A stretch of 64,000 nucleotides of DNA from Puniceibacterium sediminis (GCF_900188035.1 NZ_FZNN01000003.1:62001-126000), one strand, 5' to 3'. Shown: positions 1 to 10,174, numbered from the stretch's first letter. A program made the numbers and translations. The notes: a model not told the origin generated them from the sequence alone.

Positions 1-523
1 TAGCGATGTGGCTACGGCTCTTTCCCAGGGCCTCGGCCAGCTTTTCCTGGGTGTGACCGAACCGGGTCATCAGTTGGCGATAGCCTGCGGCCTCTTCGAT
101 GGCGTTGAGGTCCGCACGCTGGATGTTTTCGATGATCGCGATTTCGAGGACTTCGGTGTCCGTCATATCCCGAACGAGCACCGGCACTTCGTGCAATTGC
201 GCCATCTGAGCCGCGCGCCAGCGGCGTTCGCCGGCGACGATTTCATATGTGCCCTCTTCCCCGCTGGGGTGCGGGCGAACGATAAGGGGCTGGATGACGC
301 CCTTGGTCCGGATCGAATCAGCCAGTTCAGTCAGTTGAGAATCGGTGAAAGTGCGCCGTGGCTGGTCCGGGTTCGGCGTGATGCGTTCCACCGGAACCAG
401 ACGATCCGGCCGCCGGGATGACTCAGCGCCGGCCTCAGCCGCGATCACCCGAGGTTCAACGTCCGCCATCAGCGCGGACAGACCACGGCCCAGACCGCGA
501 CGAGGTTCTCTTTTTTCCGACAT
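1..523 (-). CDS. parB: Chromosome partitioning protein ParB (3' end outside window)
   Basis: ParB binds parS and spreads as a CTP-dependent clamp to form the centromere complex moved by ParA. The first 174 codons are present; the C-terminus lies left of the window. A basic start (MSEKREPRRGLGRGLSALM) is typical of chromosomal ParB. The N-terminal domain shows RITPNPDQPRR, then GERRWRA (phosphate/CTP motif) and ENIQRADLN, then the beginning of the helix-turn-helix (GKSRSHI). ATG at 521-523 is the start because the conserved GLGRGLSAL motif follows at once. It lies 15 bases downstream of the parA stop, same strand, and two parS sites lie 1.4 and 3.3 kb away. Confidence 0.95.
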   Translation of the reverse strand, partial: MSEKREPRRGLGRGLSALMADVEPRVIAAEAGAESSRRPDRLVPVERITPNPDQPRRTFTDSQLTELADSIRTKGVIQPLIVRPHPSGEEGTYEIVAGERRWRAAQMAQLHEVPVLVRDMTDTEVLEIAIIENIQRADLNAIEEAAGYRQLMTRFGHTQEKLAEALGKSRSHIA

Positions 524-538
524 TTTGGGCCTCTGATC

Positions 539-1348
539 TTAAGCTGCGATTTTTGCGTTTTTCCGAAGGAACTCACGGGCGAGTTCGCGATAAGCCGATG
601 CGCCCTTTGAATTGCTGTCGTATGCCAGCACCGGAAGCGCGTAGGACGGCGCCTCACTGACACGAACGTTGCGGGGAATGACGGCGTTGAAAACCAGATC
701 GCCGAGGTTTGCGCGCGCGTCCGCCTCGACCTGCTGGGACAGATTATTGCGAGCGTCGTACATGGTAAGGACCACACCTTCGATCCGCAGGTCAGGATTG
801 GCAGATTGGCGGACTTCGCGAATGGTCAGCATCAGTTGGGACAACCCTTCCAGCGCGAAGAATTCGCTTTGGAGCGGCACCAGAACCGAATGCGCGGCCA
901 CCATTGCGTTGACCGTCAAAAGGCTGAGCGACGGAGGGCAGTCGATGAGGATGTAATCAAAGCCAAATTCATCAATGCCCTTTTGTCTAAGGGCATTATG
1001 CAACAGGAAGCTACGGTTTTCATTGGATATTAACTCCATATCCGCAGAACTTAGATCAATGGTTGCCGGGATCAGGTACAGGTCCTGGGTGTCCGTCTTC
1101 TGGATCACGTCAGCCAGATCGATGTCTTCGAGCAGGAGTTCATAGGTGGTGTAATCGCGGTCGTCAGGGACAATACCAAGGCCTGTGGAGGCATTTCCCT
1201 GCGGGTCCAGATCGACGACGAGAATCTTGAAACCTTCTTCAACCAAGGCGGCGCCGAAATTGATGGTTGTCGTCGTTTTACCGACTCCGCCCTTCTGATT
1301 CGCAATCGCAATGATTTTCGGGCCTTTGGCGCGGGCCGCATCAGACAT
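539..1348 (-). CDS. parA: Chromosome partitioning ATPase ParA
   Basis: ParA is a Walker-type ATPase that binds DNA non-specifically and drives segregation of ParB-parS complexes. The protein is 269 residues. It has the deviant Walker A motif KGGVGKTT near residue 20, DLDPQGNASTGL (A' region) and DCPPSLSLLTVNA (Walker B). The ATG at 1346-1348 (MSDAARAKG) is chosen over upstream in-frame codons because those lie inside rsmG and the KGGVGKT motif then falls at its usual position. The start overlaps the rsmG stop by 8 bases, which suggests translational coupling. The length and the position beside mnmG/rsmG mark the chromosomal copy rather than a plasmid one. Confidence 0.96.
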   Translation of the reverse strand: MSDAARAKGPKIIAIANQKGGVGKTTTTINFGAALVEEGFKILVVDLDPQGNASTGLGIVPDDRDYTTYELLLEDIDLADVIQKTDTQDLYLIPATIDLSSADMELISNENRSFLLHNALRQKGIDEFGFDYILIDCPPSLSLLTVNAMVAAHSVLVPLQSEFFALEGLSQLMLTIREVRQSANPDLRIEGVVLTMYDARNNLSQQVEADARANLGDLVFNAVIPRNVRVSEAPSYALPVLAYDSNSKGASAYRELAREFLRKNAKIAA

Positions 1349-1964
1349 GAGCGATATCTCCGATTTGAAGGATAACGGCGTTTGGGTCAGTTTGACTTGT
1401 ATGCTCGATAAGAGAAAATGACCATGTGGCGCGAGCGTCTTCGACCTCTTTTTTCCAGTTGGCACCCTTCTGGAAAAGCGCAACTCCGTCGTCTGACAGG
1501 TGGCGATCGGCATAGCTGCAAAGCGTCGTGAGATCAGAAAGTGCCCTGGCGCTGATTGTTTTCGCGTTTTGCGGCGGAATTATTTCAATTCTTTCAGAAA
1601 TCACATCAGCGACAACACCAGTTTCCCTTAGGACCTGGCGCAGGAACGTGGATTTGCGTTGATCGCTTTCCACAAGCGTTACTTTACGGCCGGGATTTCT
1701 TTCACGTGCCAAGATGGCGACGATGATTCCCGGGAATCCACCGCCACTACCCAGATCGACCCAAGTCCCTGTTTTATCGGGGGAAAGATCGTATATCTGA
1801 ATGGAATCCCGCACATGTCGATCCCATACATCTGGCAGAGTGCTCCGGGAGACGAGGTTAATTTTAGGGTTCCATTTTTTCAACAAATCGACGTAAATTT
1901 GCAGGGCTTCCCCTGTTTCACGTGAAACATTTTTCAGTATTTCCGCTGCAGTCACACCAGTCAC
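1341..1964 (-). CDS. rsmG: 16S rRNA (guanine-N7) methyltransferase RsmG (GidB)
   Basis: RsmG methylates G527 of 16S rRNA using S-adenosylmethionine. The 207-residue protein has the SAM-binding loop [11 protein letters not shown] near residue 70 and [15 protein letters not shown], both diagnostic of GidB. Its ATG overlaps the mnmG stop (ATGA) and its stop overlaps the parA start, giving the usual mnmG-rsmG-parA-parB series. The codons for residues 12-16 (NVSRET) contain a perfect parS site, so this stretch is under both protein and centromere constraint. Confidence 0.95.
   Translation of the reverse strand: MTGVTAAEILKNVSRETGEALQIYVDLLKKWNPKINLVSRSTLPDVWDRHVRDSIQIYDLSPDKTGTWVDLGSGGGFPGIIVAILARERNPGRKVTLVESDQRKSTFLRQVLRETGVVADVISERIEIIPPQNAKTISARALSDLTTLCSYADRHLSDDGVALFQKGANWKKEVEDARATWSFSLIEHTSQTDPNAVILQIGDIAHV
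1914..1929. promoter_or_regulatory. parS: parS centromere site 1 (inside rsmG)
   Basis: The 16-base palindrome TGTTTCACGTGAAACA matches the known bacterial parS consensus at every position. It lies within the rsmG coding sequence close to its start. ParB, encoded 1.4 kb away, should load here. Confidence 0.95.
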
Positions 1965-3838
1965 GCGGATTTAACCCGCTGCGCTTGACGCAGCTTAGCC
2001 AGTATCAACGTAAGGGCTGCCGGCGTCATACCATCCACCCTACTCGCCTGAGCAAGATTCACAGGCCGCGCCGTATTGAGTTTCATTTTCAATTCGTTGG
2101 AAAGCCCCTCTATCCGCAGGAAATCGAAATCTTCAGGGATCTGCAAAGCCTCATCTTTTTTAAGTGCGGCGACATCCCTTTGCTGGCGATCGATGTAATT
2201 GGCGTAAAGCGCGTCACGCTCTAACTGCGCCTGAATGTCATCATCTATCACCGCGAGATCGTGGTCATAAGCAGCGAGACGGCTGAAAGACATATCCGGA
2301 AATGCCAGAAGCTGATAGCCCGTGCGACGTGCTCCATCTTGGCTTGCCATCAAACCTATCTGTTTGATTTCACTTGAAGAATAACCCTTGGAGTCGAGCA
2401 TGGATCGCCCAGCAGCAAGTCTGTCCATCTTGTCTTCGAAAATGCGCTGCCGTGCTTCGGCGACGCAGCCCAAGGCGATTCCCTTACCGGTCAGGCGCTG
2501 ATCTGCGTTGTCAGCACGCAAAGACAGCCTAAATTCAGCCCGGGATGTGAACATACGGTAAGGCTCCGTTACCCCACGAGATGTCAGATCGTCGATCATC
2601 ACACCGATATAACTGTCGGAGCGGCTAAAATGGACAGGTTCCTGATCAACGGCATGTCGCGCCGCATTTAGGCCCGCAACCAGACCTTGGGCAGCGGCCT
2701 CTTCATAACCAGTCGTGCCGTTGATCTGGCCAGCAAGGAAGAAACCAGACATGCCTTTGACCGCAAGACGTAGATCGAGGGATCGGGGGTCAACATAATC
2801 ATATTCGATAGCGTAGCCGGGCTGAACGATCTGAACCTGGCTCAAACCCTCTATAGATCTTACGTAAGCCTCTTGAATATCAATCGGCAAAGAGGTCGAG
2901 ATCCCATTCGGATAAACAGTTGTATCGTTGAGGCCCTCAGGCTCCAGAAAGACCTGATGCGAGGTTTTATCGGCGAACCGAACGACCTTATCCTCGATTG
3001 ACGGGCAATAACGCGGCCCGACACCAGAAATTTGTCCGCCATACATCGCGGATCGCGACAGGTTTTCGCGAATGATGTCGTGCGTTGCTTCGTTAGTGTG
3101 CGTGATTCCACAAGAAATCTGGCGCGCAAACGGGAGTTTATTGAGAAACGAGAAGACAACAGGATCATCGTCCCCCGGCTGGGAATGAAGAGTGTCCCAA
3201 TCAATCGTTCGCCCATCCAACCGCGGCGGCGTCCCAGTTTTCAAACGTCCCAGGGGGAGTTCAAAGCTGTCGATACGCTCAGCCAGACGAACGGAAGGTT
3301 TGTCGCCCATCCTACCGCCTGGACTGGAAACGTCGCCGATATGTATGACGCCGCGCAGAAAGGTTCCTGTCGTCAAAACCACTGATTTGGAGGAGATGCG
3401 CTGTCCTTCTGCAAGAACAACGCCCGTTACACGGTCGCCTTCAAGGATCAGATCGACCACCTCGCCTTCCAGTATTTCGAGATTCTCGGCGGAGATTGTT
3501 TCTCGCAACATCTCTGACCGATAGATCTCGCGGTCGGCCTGAGCGCGTGGTCCTTGGACCGCCGGGCCTTTCCGCCGGTTCAGCAGCCTGAATTGGATAC
3601 CCGCTTTATCGGCGACGCGGCCCATAACCCCGTCCATGGCGTCGATTTCACGGACTAAATGGCCTTTCCCCAATCCACCGATCGCTGGATTACAGGACAT
3701 AACACCGATTCCAGAACGTTTGAGCGTAATCAAAGCCGTTCGGACGCCTAAACGTGCAGATGCGTGCGCAGCCTCACAGCCGGCGTGGCCGGCTCCGATA
3801 ACAACTACATCAAAGTCCAGATGTTTCACGTGAAACAC
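1961..3838 (-). CDS. mnmG: tRNA uridine-5-carboxymethylaminomethyl modification enzyme MnmG (GidA)
   Basis: MnmG, with MnmE, installs the cmnm5 group on wobble uridine 34 of several tRNAs; it is an FAD and NADH enzyme. The 625-residue protein has the Rossmann motif [20 protein letters not shown] near residue 12, [36 protein letters not shown] and a C-terminal helical domain, all standard. The start codon sits at the edge of a parS site, whose sequence encodes the conserved N-terminus MFHVKH. The gene overlaps rsmG by 4 bases and follows mnmE by 3 bases, so all these genes probably share one transcript. Confidence 0.97.
   Translation of the reverse strand: MFHVKHLDFDVVVIGAGHAGCEAAHASARLGVRTALITLKRSGIGVMSCNPAIGGLGKGHLVREIDAMDGVMGRVADKAGIQFRLLNRRKGPAVQGPRAQADREIYRSEMLRETISAENLEILEGEVVDLILEGDRVTGVVLAEGQRISSKSVVLTTGTFLRGVIHIGDVSSPGGRMGDKPSVRLAERIDSFELPLGRLKTGTPPRLDGRTIDWDTLHSQPGDDDPVVFSFLNKLPFARQISCGITHTNEATHDIIRENLSRSAMYGGQISGVGPRYCPSIEDKVVRFADKTSHQVFLEPEGLNDTTVYPNGISTSLPIDIQEAYVRSIEGLSQVQIVQPGYAIEYDYVDPRSLDLRLAVKGMSGFFLAGQINGTTGYEEAAAQGLVAGLNAARHAVDQEPVHFSRSDSYIGVMIDDLTSRGVTEPYRMFTSRAEFRLSLRADNADQRLTGKGIALGCVAEARQRIFEDKMDRLAAGRSMLDSKGYSSSEIKQIGLMASQDGARRTGYQLLAFPDMSFSRLAAYDHDLAVIDDDIQAQLERDALYANYIDRQQRDVAALKKDEALQIPEDFDFLRIEGLSNELKMKLNTARPVNLAQASRVDGMTPAALTLILAKLRQAQRVKSA
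3822..3837. promoter_or_regulatory. parS: parS centromere site 2 (at the mnmG start)
   Basis: This is a second perfect TGTTTCACGTGAAACA palindrome. It supplies the first codons of mnmG and spans nearly up to its ATG. The two sites are about 1.9 kb apart in the same orientation-independent form. Confidence 0.95.
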
Positions 3839-3841
3839 TCC

Positions 3842-5125
3842 CTACTTCCCAACGCAAAAGCTCGAAAAGATTTCATCGAGCAGATTCTCAACGTCGACGT
3901 GACCGACAAGTGTACTTAATCGACGAATCGCAATGCTGATCTCTTCCGCAGCGATATCATAGCTATCAACGCCCTGCGCAACCACTGGCAGCGCAACATC
4001 TAGTGAGGAAATTCCCTCTAAAAGCGCCAGCCTGTGACGTTCGCGCGTAACAAGACTAGCTTGAGCCACTTTTTTCGACAACCGGTCTTCGATTGCCACA
4101 ATCAATGCATCGAGCCCCTGCCCCGTGAAACCGGAAATTCCCCGTCCATCTGGGCGAAGATCTGCCTTGGCATGCAGGACAAGATCGTCAGGCTCTGGGA
4201 TGATATCCAGATCAGATCCATCTTCCATCAGAAATACGCGAAGATCTGCCGCAGCGGCTCTGTCTTTGGCGCGGGCTACTCCGATCGCTTCAACGCGATC
4301 ATCGGTATCCCTAAGCCCCGCGGTATCCAAAAGCGTAACAGCAAGCCCGCCGATATCCATCCGTACTTCGATGACGTCCCGAGTTGTTCCAGCGACATCT
4401 GATGTGATCGCCGCCTCCCGGCCTGCCAACGCATTGAGAAGAGTGGATTTACCGACGTTTGGCGCACCAACAATTGCTACCTCAAACCCAGTCCGAATTC
4501 GCTCTGCTCCGGAAAAACCCCGCAACTCTTGGACAAGCTCTGCGCGAACGCCAGTTACAAGGTCCGTGACTTCGGGAGTCACATCGACGGGAACATCTTC
4601 ATCAGCGAAGTCGATCACCGCCTCCAGCAAAGCGGCGGCTCTGATCAAATCCCGCCTCCAGCTATTCACTCGCTTGCCCAGATCACCGGAAAGGACCCGC
4701 AACGCTTGCCGACGTTGCGATTCAGTTTCCGCTTCTATCAAATCAGCAAGCCCTTCGACCTGTGTAAGATCCAGCCGCCCGTTTTCCAGCGCGCGCCGGG
4801 TGAATTCGCCGGGCATAGCCGGCCGGAGTCCGGGCTGAACGCTTAGCGCAGAAAGAACGGCACGCACGACGGCAATGCTGCCATGCAACTGAAATTCAAC
4901 AGTTTTTTCGCCGGTAAAGCTGTGGTTTTTCGAGAAACACAGCACCAGCGCTTCGTCCAGGTATCCACCGTCCGTATCAACCAGACGTCTGACTGAGGCA
5001 CGGCGCGGTTCGGGCAAACCCCCGGTCAAGGCAATGCCGGCATCCCAGGCATTTGGACCTGAAACGCGTACCACTGCGACGCCCGATTTCCCCTGCGCCG
5101 TGGCAAGGGCAAAAATCGTGTCCAT
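3842..5125 (-). CDS. mnmE: tRNA modification GTPase MnmE (TrmE)
   Basis: MnmE is the GTPase partner of MnmG in wobble-uridine modification. The 427-residue protein begins with the tetrahydrofolate-binding domain ([32 protein letters not shown]-like [13 protein letters not shown] near 105). The inserted G domain has GAPNVGKST at 220-228, the G2 loop [10 protein letters not shown] and the G3 motif DTAGLRDT. The C-terminus ends in FCVGK, the variant of the FC(I/V)GK box whose Cys is needed for activity. All domains are intact. It is 19 bases downstream of rho, on the same strand. Confidence 0.97.
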   Translation of the reverse strand: MDTIFALATAQGKSGVAVVRVSGPNAWDAGIALTGGLPEPRRASVRRLVDTDGGYLDEALVLCFSKNHSFTGEKTVEFQLHGSIAVVRAVLSALSVQPGLRPAMPGEFTRRALENGRLDLTQVEGLADLIEAETESQRRQALRVLSGDLGKRVNSWRRDLIRAAALLEAVIDFADEDVPVDVTPEVTDLVTGVRAELVQELRGFSGAERIRTGFEVAIVGAPNVGKSTLLNALAGREAAITSDVAGTTRDVIEVRMDIGGLAVTLLDTAGLRDTDDRVEAIGVARAKDRAAAADLRVFLMEDGSDLDIIPEPDDLVLHAKADLRPDGRGISGFTGQGLDALIVAIEDRLSKKVAQASLVTRERHRLALLEGISSLDVALPVVAQGVDSYDIAAEEISIAIRRLSTLVGHVDVENLLDEIFSSFCVGK

Positions 5126-5144
5126 GACGCCTACCCCTTTCAGG

Positions 5145-6416
5145 TCAGGTGTTCATTGAATCGAAGAATTCCGCATTTGACTTGGTTTGCTTGAGCTTCG
5201 AAATCAGGAATTCGATCGCGTCGGTCGTGCCCATCGGGTTCAGAATCCGGCGCAGAACAAAGGTTTTCTGAAGATCGCCCTTGTCCACCAACAGCTCTTC
5301 TTTCCGGGTTCCGGACTTAAGGATATCCATCGCCGGGAACACGCGTTTGTCAGCAACCTTGCGGTCCAGAACAAGTTCAGAGTTACCCGTGCCTTTGAAT
5401 TCTTCAAAGATCACTTCATCCATCCGCGACCCGGTATCGATCAGGGCCGTTGCAATGATCGTCAGCGACCCGCCTTCTTCGATATTCCGCGCCGCACCAA
5501 AAAAGCGCTTGGGGCGTTGCAGGGCGTTAGCGTCAACACCACCGGTCAAAACTTTGCCCGACGATGGCACCACAGTGTTGAATGCTCTACCAAGTCTTGT
5601 GATTGAATCCAAAAGGATCACAACATCTCGTTTATGCTCGACAAGACGCTTGGCCTTTTCGATGACCATTTCGGACACGGCCACGTGGCGTGTCGCAGGT
5701 TCGTCGAAGGTTGAGGAGACAACCTCGCCCTTGACCGAGCGCTGCATGTCCGTGACCTCTTCGGGCCGTTCGTCGATCAGCAGCACGATCAGGTAGACGT
5801 CCGGGTGGTTCCGCTCGATGCTTGCAGCGATATTCTGTAGCAGAACGGTCTTACCTGTGCGCGGCGGTGCCACAATCAGCCCGCGCTGACCCTTACCGAT
5901 GGGTGCCACGAGGTCAATGATACGGGCCGAGCGGTCCTTGATCGTGGGATCCTCGATCTCCATCTTCAAACGCTCGTCAGGGTAAAGCGGTGTGAGGTTA
6001 TCAAAGGCGATCTTGTGCCGCGCTTTTTCAGGGTCCTCGAAGTTGATACGGCCAACGTCGGTCAACGCAAAATAACGCTCTTCATTCTCGGGCGCGCGAA
6101 TTTCACCTTCGATGGTGTCACCGGTGCGCAATGAGAATTTCCGCGTCATCTCGGGTGAGACATAGATGTCGTCTGGGCCTGGCAGATAGTTCGCCTCGGG
6201 CGAGCGGAGAAAACCAAAACCGTCTTGCAGGACCTCAAGCACACCATCGCCAAAGATCTGCCAGCCTTCGTCCGCCCGCTCCCGCAGGATCTGGAACATC
6301 ATCTCGCCCTTGCGCATGGTCGAGGCATTCTCGATCTCAAGCTCTTCGGCCATCGCCAGCAGATCCTTGGGGCTTTTCGCCTTGAGGTCAGCCAGATCCA
6401 GTTTTTCGATTTCCAT
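5145..6416 (-). CDS. rho: Transcription termination factor Rho
   Basis: Rho is the hexameric RNA helicase that ends transcription at rut-dependent sites. The 423-residue protein has an N-terminal helical domain, an OB-fold RNA-binding domain ([32 protein letters not shown], about 55-90), Walker A ([15 protein letters not shown]), the Q-loop/Walker B region ([15 protein letters not shown]) and the C-terminal [20 protein letters not shown]. This is full family length. It is the gene nearest the candidate replication origin on the left side and is read away from it. Confidence 0.98.
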   Translation of the reverse strand: MEIEKLDLADLKAKSPKDLLAMAEELEIENASTMRKGEMMFQILRERADEGWQIFGDGVLEVLQDGFGFLRSPEANYLPGPDDIYVSPEMTRKFSLRTGDTIEGEIRAPENEERYFALTDVGRINFEDPEKARHKIAFDNLTPLYPDERLKMEIEDPTIKDRSARIIDLVAPIGKGQRGLIVAPPRTGKTVLLQNIAASIERNHPDVYLIVLLIDERPEEVTDMQRSVKGEVVSSTFDEPATRHVAVSEMVIEKAKRLVEHKRDVVILLDSITRLGRAFNTVVPSSGKVLTGGVDANALQRPKRFFGAARNIEEGGSLTIIATALIDTGSRMDEVIFEEFKGTGNSELVLDRKVADKRVFPAMDILKSGTRKEELLVDKGDLQKTFVLRRILNPMGTTDAIEFLISKLKQTKSNAEFFDSMNT

Positions 6417-6958
6417 GGAAACTCCTCACGGGATCAGCTGCGCTGTCCGTCTCGTCTTGGTCGTAGGGAAAATTCACCTTCGGACGAAGGCGAGAGAAGC
6501 ATGTAGCCATGCTTTGGTACAGAGTCAATCTAGGCTATCCCCAGACGCGCCTGATGGGGAGACACCCTTCTAATATAATATTAAGATTATAGAGATGATG
6601 ATGAAAGTAGGTATCAGGATTTCTCTGGATAAGTTATTTTTACACTGGTTACCCCCAATGCGTGTATCTGTGGATAAAATCACGGACAAACTTTTGAAAA
6701 ACGCAAGACGAATTCACTAACTTGATGAAAAATAGATGTTTTAGGCGGAATTTTAACATTTACGATCTGTGTATAACTCTGCGCAGAACTCCGCGTTCGT
6801 AGAGCTATAACCGCCAGGGACTTGTTCTTACCCATAGGCGGAAAACATTGCCGACAATCACTGGTGTGACGTCGTTATCCCCTGTCTTGCAATGGCAGGG
6901 CTTTTTCCGCAGAAGAGACTCAGCTGATGTCACCAGGGTTTTCAACGGGTTTATCCAC
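6417..6958. other. Candidate chromosomal replication origin (oriC) between rho and maf
   Basis: This 542-base gap separates leftward rho from rightward maf and shows no gene. A very AT-rich stretch lies at 6571-6590 (19 of 20 bases A or T), a possible unwinding element. DnaA-box-like sequences fitting TTATNCACA occur at 6669-6677 (minus, exact TTATCCACA), 6768-6776 (minus, TTATACACA) and 6951-6959 (plus, exact TTATCCACA, running into the maf start). A weaker match is at 6624-6632. The closeness of parAB, two parS sites and divergent housekeeping genes is typical of alphaproteobacterial origins. The origin role is an inference; GC skew could not be computed here. Confidence 0.6.
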
Positions 6959-7558
6959 ATGCCGCAGGAGATCATTCTTGCTTCGGGATCGTCCATTCGG
7001 TCGGATCTGCTGCGCGCGGCCGGCGTCGCGCATCGAATCGACGTGCCCCGGATCGACGAAGAATCGGTCCGCGCAGCGCTAGCCGCTGAACAGGCACCGC
7101 CACGGGACGTCGCCGATATGCTTGCTGAGATGAAGGCACGCAAGATCAGCGACCGCAATCCCGGTGCGCTGGTTCTGGGCTGCGATCAGGTTCTTTCCAT
7201 CGACCGTGAAATCATCGGAAAACCGACGGATGTTGATGATGCGCGGGCCCAACTGCGGCGCCTGCGGGGCAAAACACACATGCTGCTGTCTGCGGCGGTG
7301 TTATATGAGGATAGCGCGCCGCTATGGCGTCATGTGGGGATTGCCCGTCTGCACATGCGAGACATTTCCGACGCCTATCTTGACGACTACCTGTCGCGGA
7401 ACTGGGACAGCATCCGCCATTCGGTCGGTGGCTACAAACTGGAAGAGGAAGGTGTGCGACTGTTCACCCATATACAGGGCGATCATTTCACCATCCTTGG
7501 GCTGCCGTTGTTCGAACTGCTCAACCATCTGATCCTGAAAGGAACCCTCCCCTCATGA
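6959..7558 (+). CDS. maf: Maf/YceF-family nucleoside triphosphate pyrophosphatase
   Basis: Maf proteins hydrolyse dTTP/UTP or modified nucleotides to the monophosphate. The 199-residue protein has the N-terminal family motif ILASGSSIRSDLLRAAG, the acidic VPRIDEESVR segment and VLGCDQVL. The ATG at 6959 is chosen because the signature starts within six residues; an upstream in-frame extension to 6848 encodes nothing conserved and lies in the origin-like gap. The stop overlaps the aroE start (ATGA). The substrate class cannot be told from sequence alone. Confidence 0.9.
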   Translation: MPQEIILASGSSIRSDLLRAAGVAHRIDVPRIDEESVRAALAAEQAPPRDVADMLAEMKARKISDRNPGALVLGCDQVLSIDREIIGKPTDVDDARAQLRRLRGKTHMLLSAAVLYEDSAPLWRHVGIARLHMRDISDAYLDDYLSRNWDSIRHSVGGYKLEEEGVRLFTHIQGDHFTILGLPLFELLNHLILKGTLPS

Positions 7559-8388
7559 CCGAGGACCGGATTCCCCTGGCCGGCGTCATCGGCGCGCCGA
7601 TCCACCATTCGAAATCACCGCGTCTGCACGGCCACTGGCTGCGCAAATATGGGTTGAAGGGGCATTATGTCCCTATGGAAATCGCGTCGGCCGATCTGGA
7701 AGATGCGCTGCGGATGCTGCCAAAACTGGGTTTTGTCGGCGTCAACGTCACCATTCCTTACAAGGAACGGGTGATGGAGTTGGCAGATCAGGTAACTGAT
7801 CGCGCAACCTTGATCGGGGCGGCCAACACGCTGATCTTTCGTAAGGATGGCAAGATTCATGCCGATAATACAGATGGTTATGGATTTATCGAGAATCTGC
7901 GCCAGAACGCGCCGGACTGGAATCCTGCGGCCGGGCCGGCCGTGGTCATGGGGGCCGGCGGAGCGGCCCGGGCTGTCATTACCAGCCTGCTTGATTGCGG
8001 TGTCCCCGAAATTCGGCTGACAAACCGAACCCGTATTCGCGCCGACAAGCTGCGCGAGGATTTCGGCCAGCGCGTGCATGTGGTCGAATGGGTGCAGGCG
8101 GGCAATGTGCTTGACGATGCGGCGACCGTGGTCAACACGACGTCGCTGGGTATGGTGGGCAAGCCGGAAATGCGCGTGCCGCTGGACGGGCTGCGGCCCG
8201 GGACGCTTGTTACCGACGTGGTTTACACCCCGCTTCAGACACGCTTGCTGCGCATTGCAGCCGAACAGGGGTGTATCTGCGTAGACGGTCTGGGGATGTT
8301 GCTGCATCAGGCGGTACCGGGGTTCGAACGCTGGTTCGGACATCGGCCAGAGGTTGACGAAGCTACTCGCGCTGCCGTGTTGAGATGA
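7555..8388 (+). CDS. aroE: Shikimate dehydrogenase AroE
   Basis: AroE reduces 3-dehydroshikimate to shikimate with NADPH in aromatic amino acid synthesis. The 277-residue protein shows the shikimate-binding SKSPRLHGHWL near residue 20, NVTIPYKE with the catalytic Lys near 67, NTDGYGF, the nucleotide loop GAGGAARAV and the C-terminal DGLGMLLHQAVPGFERWFG. It overlaps maf and coaE by 4 bases each (ATGA in both cases), so maf-aroE-coaE-dnaQ is very probably one operon. Confidence 0.96.
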   Translation: MTEDRIPLAGVIGAPIHHSKSPRLHGHWLRKYGLKGHYVPMEIASADLEDALRMLPKLGFVGVNVTIPYKERVMELADQVTDRATLIGAANTLIFRKDGKIHADNTDGYGFIENLRQNAPDWNPAAGPAVVMGAGGAARAVITSLLDCGVPEIRLTNRTRIRADKLREDFGQRVHVVEWVQAGNVLDDAATVVNTTSLGMVGKPEMRVPLDGLRPGTLVTDVVYTPLQTRLLRIAAEQGCICVDGLGMLLHQAVPGFERWFGHRPEVDEATRAAVLR

Positions 8389-8978
8389 GGTTCAAGCTGG
8401 GTCTGACCGGGTCGATCGGCATGGGCAAATCCACGACCGCAAAAATGTTCGCCGAACAGGGCTGCGCATTGTGGGATGCAGATGCAGCGGTGCATCGGCT
8501 TTACAGTGCCGGTGGGGCTGCGGTGTTGCCCATGCAGGCGTTGTTTCCCGACGCGGTCACGGATGATGGTATCGACCGCGCAATGCTACGCGAGATTATT
8601 GCCGAAGACCCGGATGCGATCAGACAGATCGAAGCCATCGTGCACCCGCTTGTGCAACAGGATCGGCAGAGGTTCATAGATGCCAATCCCGACCAGATTG
8701 GCGTTTTCGACATCCCCCTGCTGTTCGAAACCGGCGGAGATGCCGCAATGGATGCGGTTGCCTGCGTGACGGTTTCAGGTGAAATACAGCGGCAACGGGT
8801 GCTTGAGCGCGGGACGATGAGTGTGGAGCAGTTTGAGCAGATCCTGGCGCGTCAGATGCCTATCGCAGAAAAGCTCGGCCGGTCGGATTACAGGATCGAA
8901 ACCGACACTCTTGAGCATGCCCGCGCTCAGGTGCAGGATGTTTTGAAAGATATCGAAAGGCGGCTGAACCATGCGTGA
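8385..8978 (+). CDS. coaE: Dephospho-CoA kinase CoaE
   Basis: CoaE phosphorylates dephospho-CoA, the last step of CoA synthesis. The 197-residue protein begins with the P-loop GLTGSIGMGKSTTAKMF, followed by DADAAVHRLY and the lid region (RQRVLERGTMSVEQFEQILARQMP), all typical. The ATG lies in the aroE stop (ATGA) and the 3' end overlaps dnaQ by 8 bases. Confidence 0.96.
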   Translation: MRFKLGLTGSIGMGKSTTAKMFAEQGCALWDADAAVHRLYSAGGAAVLPMQALFPDAVTDDGIDRAMLREIIAEDPDAIRQIEAIVHPLVQQDRQRFIDANPDQIGVFDIPLLFETGGDAAMDAVACVTVSGEIQRQRVLERGTMSVEQFEQILARQMPIAEKLGRSDYRIETDTLEHARAQVQDVLKDIERRLNHA

Positions 8979-9663
8979 GATTGTGCTCGACACCGAAACC
9001 ACGGGATTTGACCCTGAATCCGGTGACCGGATCGTCGAAATCGGCGCGGTCGAACTGATGGGCCACATTCCGACCGGGAACACCTATCACCAGTATATCA
9101 ACCCCGAACGCATGATGCCGAACGAAGCGTTTCAGGTGCACGGTCTGGGTGACGATTTCCTGCGGGACAAGCCCAAGTTCGCGCATATCGCAGAGGCGTT
9201 CCTTGCCTTTGTGGGTGAGTCCAAGATGGTGATCCACAACGCAGCGTTCGATATGAAATTTCTGAACGCCGAGTTGCGTTGGCTGGGGATGCGGCAACTG
9301 CCGTGGGAACAGGCCATCGATACGCTGGCCATCGCGAAAAAGAGATTTCCCGGCTCGCCGGCCTCGCTCGACGCCCTGTGTCGCCGTTTCAACATCGATA
9401 ATTCGTCGCGTACGCTGCACGGCGCGCTGCTCGACTCCGAGATCCTGGCCGAAGTTTATCTGGAACTCGTCGGTGGCAAGCAGCCGGATTTTGGCCTGTC
9501 CCAGGTACGCAACGATTCCCGCACCAGTGTGGCCAGTGACCAGAACTGGCGCCCGCAGCCGCGCCCGCAGCCCCTGCCGGCCCGGATCACGGAAATGGAA
9601 AAGGCGGCACATGCCGCCTTTGTCGCCAAGCTTGGGGAAAGCGCCCTATGGTCGAAGGGCTGA
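8971..9663 (+). CDS. dnaQ: DNA polymerase III epsilon subunit (3'-5' proofreading exonuclease)
   Basis: DnaQ is the proofreading subunit of the replicative polymerase. The 230-residue protein carries the DEDDh motifs: VLDTETTGFDPESGDRIVEIGAVEL (Exo I, D-x-E) at the N-terminus, NAAFDMKFLNAEL (Exo II) and HGALLDSEILAEVYLEL (Exo III, H-x4-D). The tail contains a Pro/Gln/Arg-rich linker (RPQPRPQPLPA) and a short C-terminal segment for polymerase binding. It ends one base before the convergent secB stop. Confidence 0.95.
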   Translation: MREIVLDTETTGFDPESGDRIVEIGAVELMGHIPTGNTYHQYINPERMMPNEAFQVHGLGDDFLRDKPKFAHIAEAFLAFVGESKMVIHNAAFDMKFLNAELRWLGMRQLPWEQAIDTLAIAKKRFPGSPASLDALCRRFNIDNSSRTLHGALLDSEILAEVYLELVGGKQPDFGLSQVRNDSRTSVASDQNWRPQPRPQPLPARITEMEKAAHAAFVAKLGESALWSKG

Positions 9664-9664
9664 T

Positions 9665-10174
9665 TCAGGCAGTGCCCGCAGGAGCCTGTGCTGCCTGACG
9701 GCGCGCGATTTCGTTCCGGTAAAGCGACACAAAGTCGATTGTTTCCAGATTAAGGGCCGGAAAACCGCCGTCGCGTGTCACGTCCGAAACAATGCGGCGC
9801 ACGAACGGGAACAGCATGCGCGGGCATTCGATCAGCAGGAATGGGTGCATCTGGTCCTCGGGAACGTTCTCGATGTTGAACACGCCGGCATAGTCCAGTT
9901 CCATCAGGAACAGCTGGTCACGGCTTTCTTTGGCCTTGGCATCGACCTTCAGCTTCATGACGACTTCGTACTGGTTGTCGGCAGAACGTTTGCGCGCATC
10001 CAGATTCACCTGAACCTGTACATCCGGGACCGTTTCGCCGCCGGTGCCGCGCTGCGCGAGGATATTTTCGAACGACATGTCGCGGATGAACTGTGCAAGC
10101 ACGCTCATTTTGATCTGCGGTGCTGCTGCAGCGCCAGTTTCCGCGCCGTTTGCTGTCGGTTCATCTGCCATCAT
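9665..10174 (-). CDS. secB: Protein-export chaperone SecB
   Basis: SecB keeps preproteins unfolded and delivers them to SecA. The 169-residue protein has an Ala-rich N-terminus, then MSVLAQFIRDMSFENI, YEVVMKLKVDAKA and the conserved ECPRMLFPFVRRIVSDVTRDGGFPALNLETIDFVSLY. Either of two adjacent ATGs (10174 or 10171) could be used. It runs convergently into dnaQ with almost no spacer, so a bidirectional stop must lie in coding DNA. Confidence 0.96.
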   Translation of the reverse strand: MMADEPTANGAETGAAAAPQIKMSVLAQFIRDMSFENILAQRGTGGETVPDVQVQVNLDARKRSADNQYEVVMKLKVDAKAKESRDQLFLMELDYAGVFNIENVPEDQMHPFLLIECPRMLFPFVRRIVSDVTRDGGFPALNLETIDFVSLYRNEIARRQAAQAPAGTA

